From the NCBI GenBank assembly GCA_023255715.1, contig JAGDVQ010000059.1, positions 4,012 through 60,014 on the forward strand: 56,003 bases of DNA, read 5' to 3'. Of the stretch, positions 19,155 through 33,065 are shown one piece after another (positions within the stretch are counted from its first letter, which is position 1; the number at the start of each line of letters is the position of its first letter). The notes beneath the pieces were generated by a model. It was not told where the DNA came from, did no database searches, and worked only from the letters and a program-made list of their open reading frames with translations. Origin of the DNA: Thiomonas sp. Its GTDB lineage: Bacteria > Pseudomonadota > Gammaproteobacteria > Burkholderiales > Burkholderiaceae_C. A program made the translations under genes and the position numbers.

Positions 19155-21089
19155 TCAGTCGCGCCGCAACTGGATGAGCGCGTGCTCGTGCAGGCCGAGA
19201 ATGCTGAACAGCCCGGCGATGAGGCGGTGCACCCCGGTGAACTGCAGGGTCTTGCCGGCATCGTGCTGGGTCATGGCCCAGTTGAGCAGGGCCCCTGCGC
19301 TGGAAAAGTCGATGCGGCGCAGTTGGCGCAGCGAAATGCTCATCTGCTCGTGCGTCTTGGCTGCCTGGTCGAGCGGGCCGAGGAAGGCGCTGGAGCTGCC
19401 GGTGATCTCGCCGCTGAGATGCAGTTGCGCCGAGCGCGAACCGCCGTTGCCGAGCACCGAATGCGGGCTCAGGCCAGAGTTCTGGAAGTCAGCCGGGGCC
19501 GAGGTTGCGCCCGTACCGGATGCCGTGCTGTCCACCCCGGCCAGATCGACCCGGGCGCGGCTGGGCTCCCAGGTGGGCGGAGAAATTTCGTAGGTGACGC
19601 AATAGTCGAGCGCGATGGCGTCGAAGTCGTCCTGCTGATTCACCAGCCGCAGCAATTCCAGACGCAGCGCCCACCACTGCGCATCGGCCTCGCGCTGCAT
19701 GGCCGGCGCCTGCGCCTGGCACAGTGCCAGCAGATTTTCCGTGCCATGCAGGGTCACGGTGCAGGCGGTCTGATTGAGCTTCTTCAGCCCCTCGACCAAG
19801 GCGGGCAGGGCGGAGGCGGCAATGTTGCGGACTTCGGAAAAGTTCAACTCCACTGCCGAGGGCGCGTTGAGCAGCAGCTTGCGCAGCCGCTCACCTTGCG
19901 CCAGGTCGACGTTTGCCGAGAACGTGATCGACGGCCTGAAGCTGCTTTCGGCCGGTTTGGGTGCGCTGGGCGCCGCGGGCAGACCATCATCGGTCATCGG
20001 TGCCGAGGTCTGGAAGCGGCTGACGAAATCGACCACCAGGGCTTCGAATTTCTCGATCTGGTGCGATGCCCGGAACAGATCGAACAGCGCCAGCCACAGC
20101 TCCTTTTCCGCGCCGAGATCTTGCGAGTTGGAGATGGCGTCGCGCAGCGCGGCTTCTGCAGCAGCGTCGTCACCATTGGCGAAGTCCATCACCGCCTGGT
20201 CGAACAGGGGATTGGAACTCAGGGCCTCGTGCACTTCCACCGCGAAGAACGCACTGGGCATGAAATCGTTGCTCGACCGCAGCCAACTGTCGCCCGATGC
20301 CACGGAGACCCGGGAGGGCATGGCGTCCGCACTCAGGCGCGTGGCGGCGGCCAGCGTGGGCTGGTCGTCAAACGGCAAGGGCGCAGCACTCTGCCCACGG
20401 GTGAGCGCCTGCGGGACGGTCGGCGTGTAGGGAACCGTGGGGGCGTAAAGCGGGGGCTGCGTCGTGGGCGTACCGGGAGAGGTTGTTGGTCCGGATTGCG
20501 TTGGTATGCCTGTTGCCGCAGCGGGGCCAAGCCCGCCGGGTTTGGTCATCAGCGTGGTGTCCGCGTAGGCCGTGTCGATTTTCCATTGCACTGCGCCACT
20601 GCCCGTTGTCTCTGGGGTAAGCGATGCTGCCGTGAGGGGGGGCGCAGCGGAGGGCAGCCCCGAGGGAAGTGGAGGCCGCGACTGGAGAGATGGCGCCGCA
20701 GGCATCTGTCGGGTCACGGGTGCGCGGGTGCGGGCAGGTGCGGCTGCGTGGTCACCCGCCATCGATTTTTCGATTTCGTTGATCTTGCGCAGCGTCTCGT
20801 CCCGGTCGTGCACGGGCGCGGGCTGTGAACTCAGGTCGGGCACATTGGTCTGGAGGCTGTCGTCCATGCCCAGGTCGGTGGCCTCGCGCTTGCGCAGTTT
20901 GCGCAAGCCATCGAGTTCGCGCTTGCGGATGAAATCATCCTGCCGCTTCTGGTCTTCGCGCGCCTTGACCTTGGCAAGGCTTTCGTGTTCCTGCAGGGCC
21001 TGTTCATCGGTCAGCGACCAGTCGCGGGTGGGGTTCTTGACGAAAGAACCCACTCGCTTCCAGAAACCGCCTGATCCCGAACTGCTCAT
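19155..21089 (-). CDS. Large STAS-domain-containing protein (two STAS-like segments, low-complexity Pro/Thr linker)
   Basis: Start [34 protein letters not shown]-like segments [52 protein letters not shown] and [52 protein letters not shown]. Confidence 0.75.
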   Translation of the reverse strand: MSSSGSGGFWKRVGSFVKNPTRDWSLTDEQALQEHESLAKVKAREDQKRQDDFIRKRELDGLRKLRKREATDLGMDDSLQTNVPDLSSQPAPVHDRDETLRKINEIEKSMAGDHAAAPARTRAPVTRQMPAAPSLQSRPPLPSGLPSAAPPLTAASLTPETTGSGAVQWKIDTAYADTTLMTKPGGLGPAAATGIPTQSGPTTSPGTPTTQPPLYAPTVPYTPTVPQALTRGQSAAPLPFDDQPTLAAATRLSADAMPSRVSVASGDSWLRSSNDFMPSAFFAVEVHEALSSNPLFDQAVMDFANGDDAAAEAALRDAISNSQDLGAEKELWLALFDLFRASHQIEKFEALVVDFVSRFQTSAPMTDDGLPAAPSAPKPAESSFRPSITFSANVDLAQGERLRKLLLNAPSAVELNFSEVRNIAASALPALVEGLKKLNQTACTVTLHGTENLLALCQAQAPAMQREADAQWWALRLELLRLVNQQDDFDAIALDYCVTYEISPPTWEPSRARVDLAGVDSTASGTGATSAPADFQNSGLSPHSVLGNGGSRSAQLHLSGEITGSSSAFLGPLDQAAKTHEQMSISLRQLRRIDFSSAGALLNWAMTQHDAGKTLQFTGVHRLIAGLFSILGLHEHALIQLRRD

Positions 21090-21139
21090 GCTGCTGGGGC
21101 CTCTGCGTCGCCGCGTGCCGAACTGGTGGTCGACACGCC

Positions 21140-21946
21140 TTAGTCGTTGAACATGCGCTGCTTGATTTCGCGGCGTTGCTGTGCCTCGAGTGACAAGGTT
21201 GCGGTGGGCCTGGCCAGCAGGCGACCGACGCCAATGGGCTCGCCGGTTTCCTCGCACCAGCCGTACTCGCCGCTCTCGATGCGGGCAAGCGATTGCTCGA
21301 TCTTTTTCAGCAGCTTTCGCTCGCGGTCGCGTGTGCGCAACTCCAGCGCATGTTCTTCCTCGATGGTGGCGCGATCGGCCGGATCGGGCACCAGCAGGGT
21401 GTCTTCGCGCAGATGTTCCGTGGTCTCGCCCGCGTTCTTGATCAGATCGTTGCGCATGCCGGTGAGCAGGCGCTTGAAGTAATCGAGTTGAACCTCGTTC
21501 ATGTACTCGGACTCGGGCATGGCCAGCAGGTCCTGCTCGGTCAGGTCGGAGGCCGACTTGTTCTTCCAGGCATTGGCATGCTTGGGATCGGTTTTCTTGG
21601 GTGCGGGTTCGATGGTTGTGCTGCTCATGGAACTTCTGTCGAGTCGGATGGGTTCCGGCGACCCCATGGCCGCCGACAAGGGCTTTGCGGCGTGCAGTTT
21701 ACTCACACCAGAAGACGAGGAACGCCGCAGGGCCGTCGCGGCTTTTTTTGCCGGCGCGGCAGGCGCAGCCTGCACAGCGGCCGCAGAACTGGGTGGCGCC
21801 TTGGATGTCGCGACATCGGCGGATTTCCCGGCGTGCTTGACGGCGGCTTTCTTGTGTGTCGTACCGGACGGAGTTTTGTCAGGTGCAGCAGCCGTTTTCA
21901 GCGACGTCGCTTTTTGGGGCGCCGTTTTTTGAGGCGATTTCACCAC
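21140..21946 (-). CDS. dksA: DksA-family RNA polymerase-binding regulator with long Ala/Lys/Pro-rich N-terminal extension
   Basis: C-terminal DksA core (LLAMPESEYMNEVQLDYFKRLLTGMRNDLIKNAGETTEHLRED...DPADRATIEEEHALELRTRDRERKLLKKIEQSLARIESGEYGWCEETGEPIGVGRLLARPTATLSLEAQQRREIKQRM); about 130 aa of low-complexity basic N-terminus. Confidence 0.93.
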   Translation of the reverse strand: MVKSPQKTAPQKATSLKTAAAPDKTPSGTTHKKAAVKHAGKSADVATSKAPPSSAAAVQAAPAAPAKKAATALRRSSSSGVSKLHAAKPLSAAMGSPEPIRLDRSSMSSTTIEPAPKKTDPKHANAWKNKSASDLTEQDLLAMPESEYMNEVQLDYFKRLLTGMRNDLIKNAGETTEHLREDTLLVPDPADRATIEEEHALELRTRDRERKLLKKIEQSLARIESGEYGWCEETGEPIGVGRLLARPTATLSLEAQQRREIKQRMFND

Positions 21947-22212
21947 GAAAATCCTCCCGAACTTCTCGATTCCGACGGCAAGTCGCCGTCTGTTTTGCGC
22001 CGTTTTGCGCTGTGCCTCGTGCCGCCCAGGCGTGCTTGCGCACGACTTGCCGCATCAGCAGCACCAGTCAAAACAGGGCCCGGATCATCTGTTCCCGATC
22101 GTCTGCCCGCCGCTGCCCAGTCACCAAGAGGTGCCAAGAGGTCTTTTCCTGCCAGGGCACTGTGGGTCAAAACCGGCCGATTCTATTCACTTCTTGCGAC
22201 AAGGCAAGGCGC

Positions 22213-23265
22213 TCAACTGATCAGGCACTGCTGCAGTCCCTGCTCGAGAATGTCGCGGGGAAGGTCGATGCCGATGAAGACCATCTTGCTCTGCCGCTGT
22301 TCCTGCGGCCCCCACGGCGCGGCGAGGTCGCTGCCCATGAGCTGGTGCACGCCCTGGAAGACCACCTTGCGGTCGATGCCCTGCATGTTCAGCACGCCCT
22401 TGTAGCGCAGCATGCGCGGACCGTAGACCTGCACGATGGCGCCAAGAAAGTCCTCGAGCTTGGCCGGATCGAACGCCTTGTCGGTGCGGTAGACAAAGGA
22501 CTTCACGTCGTCGTCATGATGATGGTGATGCGGGTGATTGCAGTGCGCGCCATGTTCGTGATGGTCGTGGTCGTGATGATCATGATCGTGATGATCATGA
22601 TCGTCGGCCTTGAGGAAATCGGGGTCGATGTCGAGTTTGGCGTTGAGGTTGAAGCCTTTGAGGTCGAGCACCTGCGCCAGCGGCACCTCGCCGAAGTGCA
22701 CCACGCTCTGTTTGGCGCGCGGGTTCATGTGCGCAAGGCGGTGCTGCAGCGCGGCGAGCGCGTCCTTGCTCACCAGATCGGCCTTGGAAATGAAGATCTG
22801 GTCGGCAAAGCCGACCTGGCGGCGGGCCTCCTGCCGGGTGTCGAGCTGCTGCTCGGCATGCACCGCATCGACCAGGGTGAGGATGGCGTCAAGCATGTAC
22901 TGGCTGGCGACTTCGTCATCCATGAAAAAGGTCTGCGCCACCGGGCCGGGGTCGGCAATGCCGGTGGTTTCGATGATCACACGGTCGAACGCGATCTCGC
23001 CTTTGCGCCGCTTGAGCGCCAGATCGGCCAGGGTGGCGCGCAAATCGTCGCGGATGGTGCAGCAGATGCAGCCATTGGACATCTGCACGATCTGCTCGCC
23101 TTCTTCGCGCACCAGGATGTCGCTGTCGATGTTCTCTTCGCCGAATTCGTTTTCGATCACGGCAATCCTGGAGCCATGCGCCTCGTTGAGCACGCGCTTG
23201 AGCAGGGTGGTCTTGCCGCTGCCGAGAAAACCGGTGACGATGGTGGCGGGGATGAGGGTAGACAT
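22213..23265 (-). CDS. CobW/P47K-family GTP-binding metallochaperone-like protein with His/Asp-rich loop
   Basis: TIVTGFLGSGKTTLLKRVLNEAHGSRIAVIENEFGEENIDSDIL, NGCICCTIRDDL; metal-binding-like DDHDHHDHDHHDHDHHEHGAHCNHPHHHHHDDD. Confidence 0.93.
   Translation of the reverse strand: MSTLIPATIVTGFLGSGKTTLLKRVLNEAHGSRIAVIENEFGEENIDSDILVREEGEQIVQMSNGCICCTIRDDLRATLADLALKRRKGEIAFDRVIIETTGIADPGPVAQTFFMDDEVASQYMLDAILTLVDAVHAEQQLDTRQEARRQVGFADQIFISKADLVSKDALAALQHRLAHMNPRAKQSVVHFGEVPLAQVLDLKGFNLNAKLDIDPDFLKADDHDHHDHDHHDHDHHEHGAHCNHPHHHHHDDDVKSFVYRTDKAFDPAKLEDFLGAIVQVYGPRMLRYKGVLNMQGIDRKVVFQGVHQLMGSDLAAPWGPQEQRQSKMVFIGIDLPRDILEQGLQQCLIS
22571..22600. repeat. Perfect 15-bp tandem duplication inside the CobW His-rich loop
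   Basis: tcgtgatgatcatga at 22571-22585 and again at 22586-22600, with diverged flanking units. Confidence 0.8.
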
Positions 23266-23331
23266 CGGGGAATTCCTTCTAACGGAGCATTGGTGGAGAT
23301 TGGGGGCGATCGTCGAAAAATCAATCTGCGA

Positions 23332-24513
23332 TCAACTGCGGCGCAGCAACAGACCCTTGAGATAGTCGCCTTCGGGAAAGTGCAGGGTGAGCGGATGATC
23401 CAGCCCGGCGCCGGTGCGCGCGATGATCTGCGCGTCGGCGCCCGCGTCTAGTGCGGCGCCAGAGACGATTTTCTGGAACAGGTCGCCGCTGACACCGCCA
23501 GAGCAGGAAAAGGTGAACAGCCAGCCGCCTGGTGGCAGCAGGTGAAACGCCAGACGGTTGATGTCCTTGTAGGCCGGGGCAGCACGTTCGACCTGCTGCG
23601 GGGTGGAGGCGAACTTGGGCGGGTCGAGCACGATGGCATCGAATTGCACGCCCTCGTTGCGCAGCCGACGCAGGGTGGCGTTGACATCGGCATCGACAAA
23701 GGTCGTGCGGGCCGGATCGAAGCCGTTGAGCGCCACATGCTGCGCCGCCAGGGCGAGCGCTGGCGCGGAGGAATCGACCGACACCACCTGCTGTGCGCCG
23801 CCGGCCAGCGCGGCCAGGGTGAAGCCGCCGGTGTAGCTGAAGCAGTTGAGCACGCGCTGCACGCCGTGGCTGCGCACCAGCTCGGCAAAGCGGACACGGG
23901 CGTCGCGCTGGTCGAGGTAAAAGCCGGTCTTGTGGCCGGTGGCAACATCGACCATCAACCGCAGGCCGTTTTCGCTGATCTCGACCTGGGTGCTGCCCTC
24001 GCCATGCAGCCAGCCAGCAGATGGCGACAGGCCCTCGCGTTCGCGCACCGAGGCGTCGGAGCGCTCGTACAGGCGGACCTCGGGCAAGAGCGTGCGCAGC
24101 GCGCCGACCAGCGTGGCTTTCCAGCGTTCGATGCCGGCGCTGCCGGCCTGCAGCACCACGATGTCGGCATAGCGGTCGATGATGCAGCCGGGCAGACCAT
24201 CGCTTTCGCCGTGCACCAGGCGACAGGCGGTGAGGTCCAGCCCGAGCGCGCGGCGACGTTCGATTGCAGCGTGCAGCGTTGCGGCGAAGAAGTCGGCATC
24301 GATCCGCTGCGCAACATCGAAACTCCACACCCGCAGGCGGATCTGCGAGCTGGGGCTGAATGCAGCCCAGGCGAGAAACTGGCCCTCGTGCGACTCCACG
24401 CGGACGGTTTCCCCGCTGTCGGCACTGCCTTTGGCGATGGAGCTGGCAAACACCCAGGGGTGGCGACGCAGCAGGGAACGTTCCTTGCCGGGGTGCAGGC
24501 GGATGGTCTTCAT
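23332..24513 (-). CDS. rlmI: 23S rRNA m5C methyltransferase RlmI-like (PUA + class I SAM methyltransferase)
   Basis: MKTIRLHPGKERSLLRRHPWVFASSI...; NCFSYTGGFTLAALAGGA; VLDPPKFA; C-terminal FPEGDYLKGLLLRR. Confidence 0.9.
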   Translation of the reverse strand: MKTIRLHPGKERSLLRRHPWVFASSIAKGSADSGETVRVESHEGQFLAWAAFSPSSQIRLRVWSFDVAQRIDADFFAATLHAAIERRRALGLDLTACRLVHGESDGLPGCIIDRYADIVVLQAGSAGIERWKATLVGALRTLLPEVRLYERSDASVREREGLSPSAGWLHGEGSTQVEISENGLRLMVDVATGHKTGFYLDQRDARVRFAELVRSHGVQRVLNCFSYTGGFTLAALAGGAQQVVSVDSSAPALALAAQHVALNGFDPARTTFVDADVNATLRRLRNEGVQFDAIVLDPPKFASTPQQVERAAPAYKDINRLAFHLLPPGGWLFTFSCSGGVSGDLFQKIVSGAALDAGADAQIIARTGAGLDHPLTLHFPEGDYLKGLLLRRS

Positions 24514-24531
24514 GAGAGAGGGGTGGCAGGC

Positions 24532-25533
24532 TCAGGTCTTCTTGCGCGCACGCGGGTGGGCGGCGTCATAGACCTTGGCCAGATGTTGAAAATCCAGGCG
24601 GGTATAGACCTGCGTGGTGGCGATGCTGGAATGACCCAGCAATTCTTGCACTGCGCGCAGATCGCCGCTGGACTGCAGCACATGCGAGGCAAAGGAGTGG
24701 CGCAGCATGTGCGGATGCACGCGGGCGTCCAGACCGGCCGCCTTGGCGTGCTCGCGCAGTTCCAGCCAGACCCGCTGCGGGGTGATGCGTCCGCCACGCG
24801 CGCCGAGAAACAGCGCGGCCTGTGCGTCGGCATCGGCGTCGGAGCGCAAAAGTGTGGCGCGGTGCACGAGCCACTGCCGCAGCGCCTGCAGCGCGGGCTG
24901 GCCGATGGGCACGCTGCGGCGCTTGTTGCCCTTGCCGGTCACGGTGGCCTCTGCCGCGTCCCAGTCGATCCAGCCACGCGCGGTGGCGCTGGCACGCAGA
25001 TCGAGCCCGGTGAGTTCGGACACGCGCAGGCCGCTGGAGTACAGCAGTTCGGCGATGGCATGCACGCGGGCGTTGCGAGCGGCGGCGTCCTCGCGGTGGC
25101 GCGCCTGCGCTGCGGTCGACCCTGTTGATTCAGGCACATAGGCGGCAAGTGCCACGGCCTGATCGACCGACAGCGCCTTGGGCAGCGGCTTGGCGGCCTT
25201 GGGTGCGCGCACGTCCTGCACCGGGTTGGCGGCAACATCGCCATGCCGACCCATCCAGCGGAAAAAGCTGCGCCAGGCCGACAGCCGGGCCGCGATGGCG
25301 CGCGGGCTCATGCCGTCGGCGTGCAATTGCGCAGCCCAGCGGCGGATGTGGGCGGATTCGATCGGCATGTTGCCCAGGTGCTCCGCGCGCTGCAGCAGGT
25401 CGTCGAGGTCGCGTCGGTAGTTGACCAGGGTGCCCTCGGCCAGTCGGCGCTCGGTCTGCGCATGGGCGAGATACTGCACGGCCAGTGCGCGCAAGTCGGC
25501 AGGGGCGGGCGCTGGCGCCTGATGCGTGGCCAT
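24532..25533 (-). CDS. xerC: Tyrosine recombinase XerC
   Basis: ELLYSSGLRVSELTGLDL, GKGNKRRSVPIG, HPHMLRHSFASHVLQSSGDLRAVQELLGHSSIATTQVYTRLDFQHLAKVYDAAHPRA. Confidence 0.95.
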   Translation of the reverse strand: MATHQAPAPAPADLRALAVQYLAHAQTERRLAEGTLVNYRRDLDDLLQRAEHLGNMPIESAHIRRWAAQLHADGMSPRAIAARLSAWRSFFRWMGRHGDVAANPVQDVRAPKAAKPLPKALSVDQAVALAAYVPESTGSTAAQARHREDAAARNARVHAIAELLYSSGLRVSELTGLDLRASATARGWIDWDAAEATVTGKGNKRRSVPIGQPALQALRQWLVHRATLLRSDADADAQAALFLGARGGRITPQRVWLELREHAKAAGLDARVHPHMLRHSFASHVLQSSGDLRAVQELLGHSSIATTQVYTRLDFQHLAKVYDAAHPRARKKT

Positions 25534-25557
25534 GGACAGCGCGCCCTCTGCCGCGTT

Positions 25558-26229
25558 CTACCGCGCCAGCAATCCCACGAGTGCAGCGCTGGAGAGCTGG
25601 CTGATGTGGGTGAGAAAGTCTGTCCCCATGTCGGCGGTGAAGCGCTGGGTGTCTGGCGAGGCCAGCACCAGCAGCCCCATGCACATGCTGGTGTGCGGGT
25701 TCTGCAGGGGGATGAGGGCGAGGGACTGCGCCATTTGCGCATCAGCCAGCCAGTGCGTGGCCTCGAAGCCGGGATTGGGGCCGACGAAGGGCGCCGCCAG
25801 ACTGGCGGCGAAGGTCTTGGCGTCATCGCTCACCCCGGTGGCGAAATCGAGTGCGGCGAATTGCTCGCGCACCGGCCAGAGCTTGAGTGCGGTCATCGGC
25901 AGATCGAAACTCGCCTTCAGTGCTTCCTGCAGGGTGTGCGGCAACTGCTCCGGTGCGCCCTGCTGTGCCAGGATCAGGTCGCGTGCCCACAGCAACAGCT
26001 TGCCTGCCAGCGCTTCGTTGTCCACGGCGTTGCGCATCATCGCTGCCAGGCGGTGCTCCAGGGTACGCATCTTGTCGCGCAGCATTTCCATCTGGCGTTC
26101 CTGCAGCGACACCGCGCGGTTGCCGTGCGGGCTGTGGAGCTGCACCGTGGTGAGCAGCTCGGCATGGCGCTCGAAAAATTCGGGGTGGGCGGCGAGATAG
26201 GCGGCCAGGTCGTGTTCGCTCAGTTCCAT
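25558..26229 (-). CDS. DUF484 family protein
   Basis: MELSEHDLAAYLAAHPEFFERHAELLTTVQLHSPHGNRAVSLQERQMEMLRDKMRTLEHRLAAMMRNA is a typical DUF484 N-terminus; lies between dapF and xerC. Confidence 0.92.
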   Translation of the reverse strand: MELSEHDLAAYLAAHPEFFERHAELLTTVQLHSPHGNRAVSLQERQMEMLRDKMRTLEHRLAAMMRNAVDNEALAGKLLLWARDLILAQQGAPEQLPHTLQEALKASFDLPMTALKLWPVREQFAALDFATGVSDDAKTFAASLAAPFVGPNPGFEATHWLADAQMAQSLALIPLQNPHTSMCMGLLVLASPDTQRFTADMGTDFLTHISQLSSAALVGLLAR

Positions 26230-26242
26230 GCGGGGATCTCCA

Positions 26243-27106
26243 TCAGGGCAGATCGGGAAGGTCGATCGTGCCGTCAAAAACAAAGGTGGCCGGGCCGGTC
26301 ATGTGCACGGCGTGGCCCGGCCCGGCCCAGGAAATGGTCAGCAGCCCGCCGCGGGTCTGCACATCGACAGCGCCCTGCAGCCAGCCATGCCGCAAGCCGG
26401 CGACGACCGCGGCGCAGGCGCCGGTGCCGCAGGCCAGGGTTTCGCCGGCGCCGCGCTCCCACACCCGCAGGCGGATGTGCTGCGGATCGACGATCTGCAT
26501 GAACCCGGCGTTGACCCGCCGGGCAAAGCGCGGGTGATGCTCGATCTGCGGGCCATGCTCCGCCACCGGCGCGGCGTCGATGTCGGTCACGCGCTGTACC
26601 GCGTGCGGATTGCCCATCGACAGCACGCTGACCCAGACGGTCGCGCCGGGCAAGTCCAGCGGCCATTGCTCCCAGCCGTCCACCTGCCGCGGCGCAAGGC
26701 CACTGGCGTCGAATGGCACCTGCGGCAGTTCGAACACCGGCGCGCCCATGTCCACGGTGACGCGGCCGTCGGGCTGGAGTTCGGGCGCGATCACGCCGGC
26801 GAGCGTCTGCACCCGGATGCGGCGCTTGGTCGTGAGGCCCTTGCCATGCACATAGGCGACGAAGCAGCGCGCACCATTGCCGCACTGTTCGACCTCGCCG
26901 CCGTCGGCGTTGAAAATCCGGTAGCGGAAATCCACCCCGGGCTGGGTCGCCGGCTCGACCAGCAGAATCTGGTCGGCACCCACGCCGAAGTGCCGGTCGG
27001 CGAGCAGCCGCAACTGCGCCGCGCTCAGCGCGAGGCGCGCGCGGGTGGCGTCGAGCACGACAAAGTCGTTGCCGGCGCCGTGCATTTTGGTGAACGCGAG
27101 TTGCAT
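26243..27106 (-). CDS. dapF: Diaminopimelate epimerase
   Basis: [60 protein letters not shown]. Confidence 0.97.
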   Translation of the reverse strand: MQLAFTKMHGAGNDFVVLDATRARLALSAAQLRLLADRHFGVGADQILLVEPATQPGVDFRYRIFNADGGEVEQCGNGARCFVAYVHGKGLTTKRRIRVQTLAGVIAPELQPDGRVTVDMGAPVFELPQVPFDASGLAPRQVDGWEQWPLDLPGATVWVSVLSMGNPHAVQRVTDIDAAPVAEHGPQIEHHPRFARRVNAGFMQIVDPQHIRLRVWERGAGETLACGTGACAAVVAGLRHGWLQGAVDVQTRGGLLTISWAGPGHAVHMTGPATFVFDGTIDLPDLP

Positions 27107-27108
27107 GG

Positions 27109-28014
27109 TCAGTACAGAGAGGGCTCGCCTTCGGGGCGATTCTTGAAGCGCTTGTGCACCCAATGGTATTGCGCAGGCATGGTGCGCACCTGCTCTTCGA
27201 TGAAGCGGTTCATGCGTCGCAGATCGGCGTCGATGTCGGCGGGCTTGCCTTTTTCGTCCAGCGCAGGGAAATCGCTCCAGGCCGGATGCACCGTGATGGC
27301 ATAGCCGCGCGCGCCGGGCAGGATGCGGGTGACCACCGGATACACCCGCGCGTTGGCCGACGCCGCCAGTCGTGGCGCCACGTCCAGTGTGGCTGCGGGC
27401 ACACCGAAAAAGTCGATGAAGCGCGAACTGCGCAGGCCGAAATCCATGTCGGGCAAGGTGTAGAACGGCACGCCGGCGCGCAACTGCCGCAGCATGGCCG
27501 CCGCCCCGTCGTGCCGCGAGACGATGGCTGCGGTGTGAAAACGGCTGCGCCGCGCCACCACCCAGTCATCGAGCACCTTGTTCTTTTGCGGGGTGTACAT
27601 GCCCGACACTGGACGCGGCGCCACCAGGCTGAGCGCCGTCCACCCGGCGTCCAGCCCCTCGAAGTGAAAACCCAGCAGCAGGGTGTTGCGGCTGCCGTCG
27701 AGCGCCTCGGTCACCGCGCCGTCGAGATGCAGCAGCCGTCGCAGCCGCCGTGGGCTGGCGTACCACAGTACCCCGCGCTCCAGGAACGCGCGCGCCACGT
27801 AGACGAAATGCCGCCGCCCGACCGCGCGCTGCTGCGCCACGCTCCAGTCGGGAAAGCACAACTGCAGATTGCGCAGCGTGATGCGCCGACGTGATCGCGC
27901 CAGCGGCCACAGCAGCCAGCCCACCGCGGCGCCCAGCGCCGCCAGCAAGGGGTACGGCAGCAGGTGCAGCAACCAGATCAGCGCAATGCTCAGTCGGGCA
28001 AGCAGTGCTTTCAT
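27109..28014 (-). CDS. Lipid A biosynthesis lauroyl/myristoyl acyltransferase (LpxL/HtrB family), copy 2
   Basis: [69 protein letters not shown]-terminal [21 protein letters not shown]. Confidence 0.92.
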   Translation of the reverse strand: MKALLARLSIALIWLLHLLPYPLLAALGAAVGWLLWPLARSRRRITLRNLQLCFPDWSVAQQRAVGRRHFVYVARAFLERGVLWYASPRRLRRLLHLDGAVTEALDGSRNTLLLGFHFEGLDAGWTALSLVAPRPVSGMYTPQKNKVLDDWVVARRSRFHTAAIVSRHDGAAAMLRQLRAGVPFYTLPDMDFGLRSSRFIDFFGVPAATLDVAPRLAASANARVYPVVTRILPGARGYAITVHPAWSDFPALDEKGKPADIDADLRRMNRFIEEQVRTMPAQYHWVHKRFKNRPEGEPSLY

Positions 28015-28868
28015 GCTGCGGCCTCCGGCGGGGGCGGAGCGCCCGGTGGGCGCTTGTAGCGGTTGTAGCCCCACAGGTATTGCTCCGGGCAGCGGCGGAT
28101 CAGCGCCTCCAGCGCGTGGTTGATCTGCGTGGCGGCGCGCTGCGGATCGGCGTCGAGCGCCTGCGGGAAGGGTTCCAGCAGCAGGGTATAACCCCGCCCG
28201 CGCGGCAGACGCAGCGCTGAGGCCAGGATGATGCGGGCGTTGCCCAGCTGCACCAGCCGGGCCGGCAGGGTCATGGTATAGGCGGGGCGACCAAAGAAGT
28301 CGGCCCACACGCCTTCGCCGCTGCTGGGGGCCTGATCGGGCAGCAACCCCACCGCCTCGCCCGCGCGCAGCGCGCGCAGCAATTGCCGCACCCCGGCCAG
28401 GTTTGCGGGTGCGATGGCGAGGTTGTGCCGCTGACGCGAAGCCAGCGCCACGGGCTGCAGCGCGGCCTTGCGCGGCGGGCGGTACATCACCGTGATCGGG
28501 CCCCAGGCCGAGGCGCTCTGCGCCGACACGTCGAAGCAACCCAAATGCGGCGTGAGGTAGAGCACGCCCTGGCCTTGCGCACGCGCCGCGTCCACATGCT
28601 CCTTGCCGATCACCCGCACCCGGTGGACTGGCGCCTTGGCTCCTTGCCGAAACCACACTGCAGGCAGCTCGCCGACCATGCGCCCGGCTTGCGCTGCCGC
28701 CTTGCGCGCCAGCAACCTCGGTTCATACCCTGCCTGCTGCAGATTGGCCCGCAGGCGCTGGCGGTAGGTGCCCGATGCTGCATAAACCGTCAGCCCAAGC
28801 GCCGCCCCGAGGGCCTGAAGCAGGCCCAGAGGCAAGACGGATAGCCAGCGGAAAACGCGAAGCAGCAT
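28011..28868 (-). CDS. Lipid A biosynthesis acyltransferase (LpxL/HtrB family), copy 1
   Basis: MLLRVFRWLSVLPLGLLQALGAALGLTVYAASGTYRQRLRANLQQAGY; LTPHLGCFDVSAQ; CPEQYLWGYNRYKRPPG. ATGA overlap with the downstream acyltransferase. Confidence 0.92.
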   Translation of the reverse strand: MLLRVFRWLSVLPLGLLQALGAALGLTVYAASGTYRQRLRANLQQAGYEPRLLARKAAAQAGRMVGELPAVWFRQGAKAPVHRVRVIGKEHVDAARAQGQGVLYLTPHLGCFDVSAQSASAWGPITVMYRPPRKAALQPVALASRQRHNLAIAPANLAGVRQLLRALRAGEAVGLLPDQAPSSGEGVWADFFGRPAYTMTLPARLVQLGNARIILASALRLPRGRGYTLLLEPFPQALDADPQRAATQINHALEALIRRCPEQYLWGYNRYKRPPGAPPPPEAAA

Positions 28869-28904
28869 GATGTCCCTGCAGTGCAAAGGGTGCCATGTTA
28901 CGGA

Positions 28905-28933
28905 TTGGCGCGGCTTTGTCGCGGGCATAGAAT
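28905..28933 (+). promoter_or_regulatory. Sigma70-type promoter for metK
   Basis: TTGGCG (28905-28910), 17-bp spacer, TAGAAT (28928-28933). Confidence 0.65.
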
Positions 28934-28939
28934 GCAGCG

Positions 28940-29076
28940 CAATGTCACCGAGTTAATGACAACTTGCGGGGTGGCAGGAGCAGTGCGCCAATCGGTGCGC
29001 TGCACAGCAGTCCGCTAAAGCGTCGCCGTGCGAGACCCAGACGGTGGCGTCAGACCAACCGTGAGAAAGGGCCGTC
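28940..29076 (+). promoter_or_regulatory. Highly structured metK 5' leader (candidate cis-regulatory RNA)
   Basis: Three hairpins by eye: CACC/AGTT..AACT/GGTG (28946-28973), a 9-bp stem GCAGTGCGC/GTGCGCTGC (28980-29003), and CGTCGCCGT/ACGGTGGCG (29021-29049), with alternative pairing ACGGT/ACCGT (29041-29045 / 29058-29062). Confidence 0.5.
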
Positions 29077-30270
<1,194 letters not shown>

Positions 30271-30288
30271 CCAACCGCAATCCGGGCT

Positions 30289-31242
<954 letters not shown>

Positions 31243-31325
31243 TCAACAGGGGCGGATGGGGTGCGCGTCCGCTTGGTGCGCCCTCCTAGAATAGCCCTTT
31301 CCAGACATTCTTTTCTCTCCCTTCC

Positions 31326-33010
<1,685 letters not shown>

Positions 33011-33065
33011 TTTCGGACGGCCCAGCGCCGTAGCGCGGTCCGGGCGGGGCGCGGCGCGGCAAGTG

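Noticed and set aside
22124-22142. Short direct repeat CCAAGAGGT x2 between dksA and cobW
   Set aside because: Only two 9-bp copies, no array or adjacent mobile gene; not enough to call a functional element.
24532-25533. XerC considered as an integrase marking a mobile element
   Set aside because: Standard chromosomal XerC in the conserved dapF-DUF484-xerC neighbourhood; no att-like repeats or cargo.
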